From Pedobacter petrophilus (GTDB lineage: Bacteria; Bacteroidota; Bacteroidia; Sphingobacteriales; Sphingobacteriaceae), in the NCBI RefSeq assembly GCF_009674725.1, contig NZ_WKKH01000038.1, positions 1-41,769 on the forward strand: a DNA stretch of 41,769 bases, given 5' to 3'. The position numbers and the translations under genes are program-made. Below the pieces are notes generated by a model. It was not told the DNA's origin, searched no databases, and saw only the letters and a list, made by a program, of their open reading frames with translations. Of the stretch, positions 41,692 to 41,769 are shown piece by piece. Positions within the stretch are counted from its first letter, which is position 1. Every line of letters starts with the position of its first letter.

Positions 41692-41769
41692 CGTCATCGT
41701 AAGTTTGTATAAATAGGTTTTGAGAATTGCTGACAGGATATAATTTTGTTCAGCATAAAAGATCCAGCA
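41692..41769. repeat. Right copy of 78-base terminal inverted repeat
   Basis: Exact reverse complement of positions 1-78. The flanking bases (before 41692 and after 78) differ, so identity ends sharply at 78. Confidence 0.9.

Noticed and set aside
1..41769. Whole window as a transposon or integrated element bounded by 78-base inverted repeats
   Set aside because: The interior is core chromosome (rpsA, lon, purA, gpmI, cmk), and no transposase or integrase is present.

Overview
The window looks like a chromosomal contig from a Pedobacter-like member of the Sphingobacteriaceae (Bacteroidota). Supporting signs are a moderately AT-rich base composition, promoters of the Bacteroidota type (a TAnnTTTG box close to the start codon), a six-domain S1 protein, a bacillithiol gene (bshB1), DUF4783 and DUF4294 proteins, and intergenic repeat families typical of the group. 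No rRNA, tRNA, CRISPR array, integrase or transposase was seen. The two ends of the window carry the same 78-base sequence in opposite orientation, which is most easily read as a contig ending in a dispersed repeat on both sides.

Layout. 0.2-5 kb: a translationally coupled pair on the minus strand, a 1007-residue TPR protein and a plug-less TonB-receptor-like beta-barrel. 5.4-6.9 kb: pyrR-pyrB. 7.4-9.4 kb: an AT-rich accessory island on the plus strand with three genes: a small secreted precursor-like protein with a duplicated 13-residue motif, a 160-residue one-TM protein resembling SdpA, and a 320-residue HTTM/SdpB-like multipass protein. Directly after it lies a frameshifted remnant of a secreted-protease PPC domain. 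9.7-12.4 kb: a small membrane protein, a GH20 beta-hexosaminidase and a 164-base tandem repeat. 12.4-18.9 kb, minus strand: rpsA, an SH3b protein, a TPM-domain protein, a frameshifted DUF1080 gene and cmk. 19-25.9 kb: arfB, an LpxR-like protein, lon, a TPR protein, a lipoprotein and gpmI. 26.1-29 kb, plus strand: DUF4783, nadC, plsY and an M48 lipoprotein protease. 29.4-35.2 kb, minus strand: pabB, purA, a Fur-family regulator and a RelA/SpoT homologue. 35.3-39.1 kb, plus strand: DUF4294, glutathione peroxidase, bshB1, then facing repeat arrays and an acyl-CoA dehydrogenase. 39.2-41 kb, minus strand: a small membrane protein and lysine 6-aminotransferase. The last 0.7 kb holds an eroded reading frame and repeats.

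Most of the window is core metabolism: pyrimidine, purine, NAD, folate and phospholipid synthesis, glycolysis, translation, proteolysis, stringent response and redox. The most unusual part is the 7.4-9.4 kb cassette. Its gene order (secreted small protein, SdpA-like, SdpB-like) matches the organisation of peptide-toxin maturation systems related to Bacillus SdpABC, but the putative precursor has no cysteine and carries two copies of one short motif. The two copies differ at five synonymous codons while keeping identical residues, so the motif itself appears to be under selection. Secondary points of interest are a 7-base-period GACTNNN repeat at several intergenic sites, facing 70/72-base repeat arrays, two genes whose only plausible starts are TTG, and several promoters placed so close to their start codons that the transcripts would be leaderless or nearly so.
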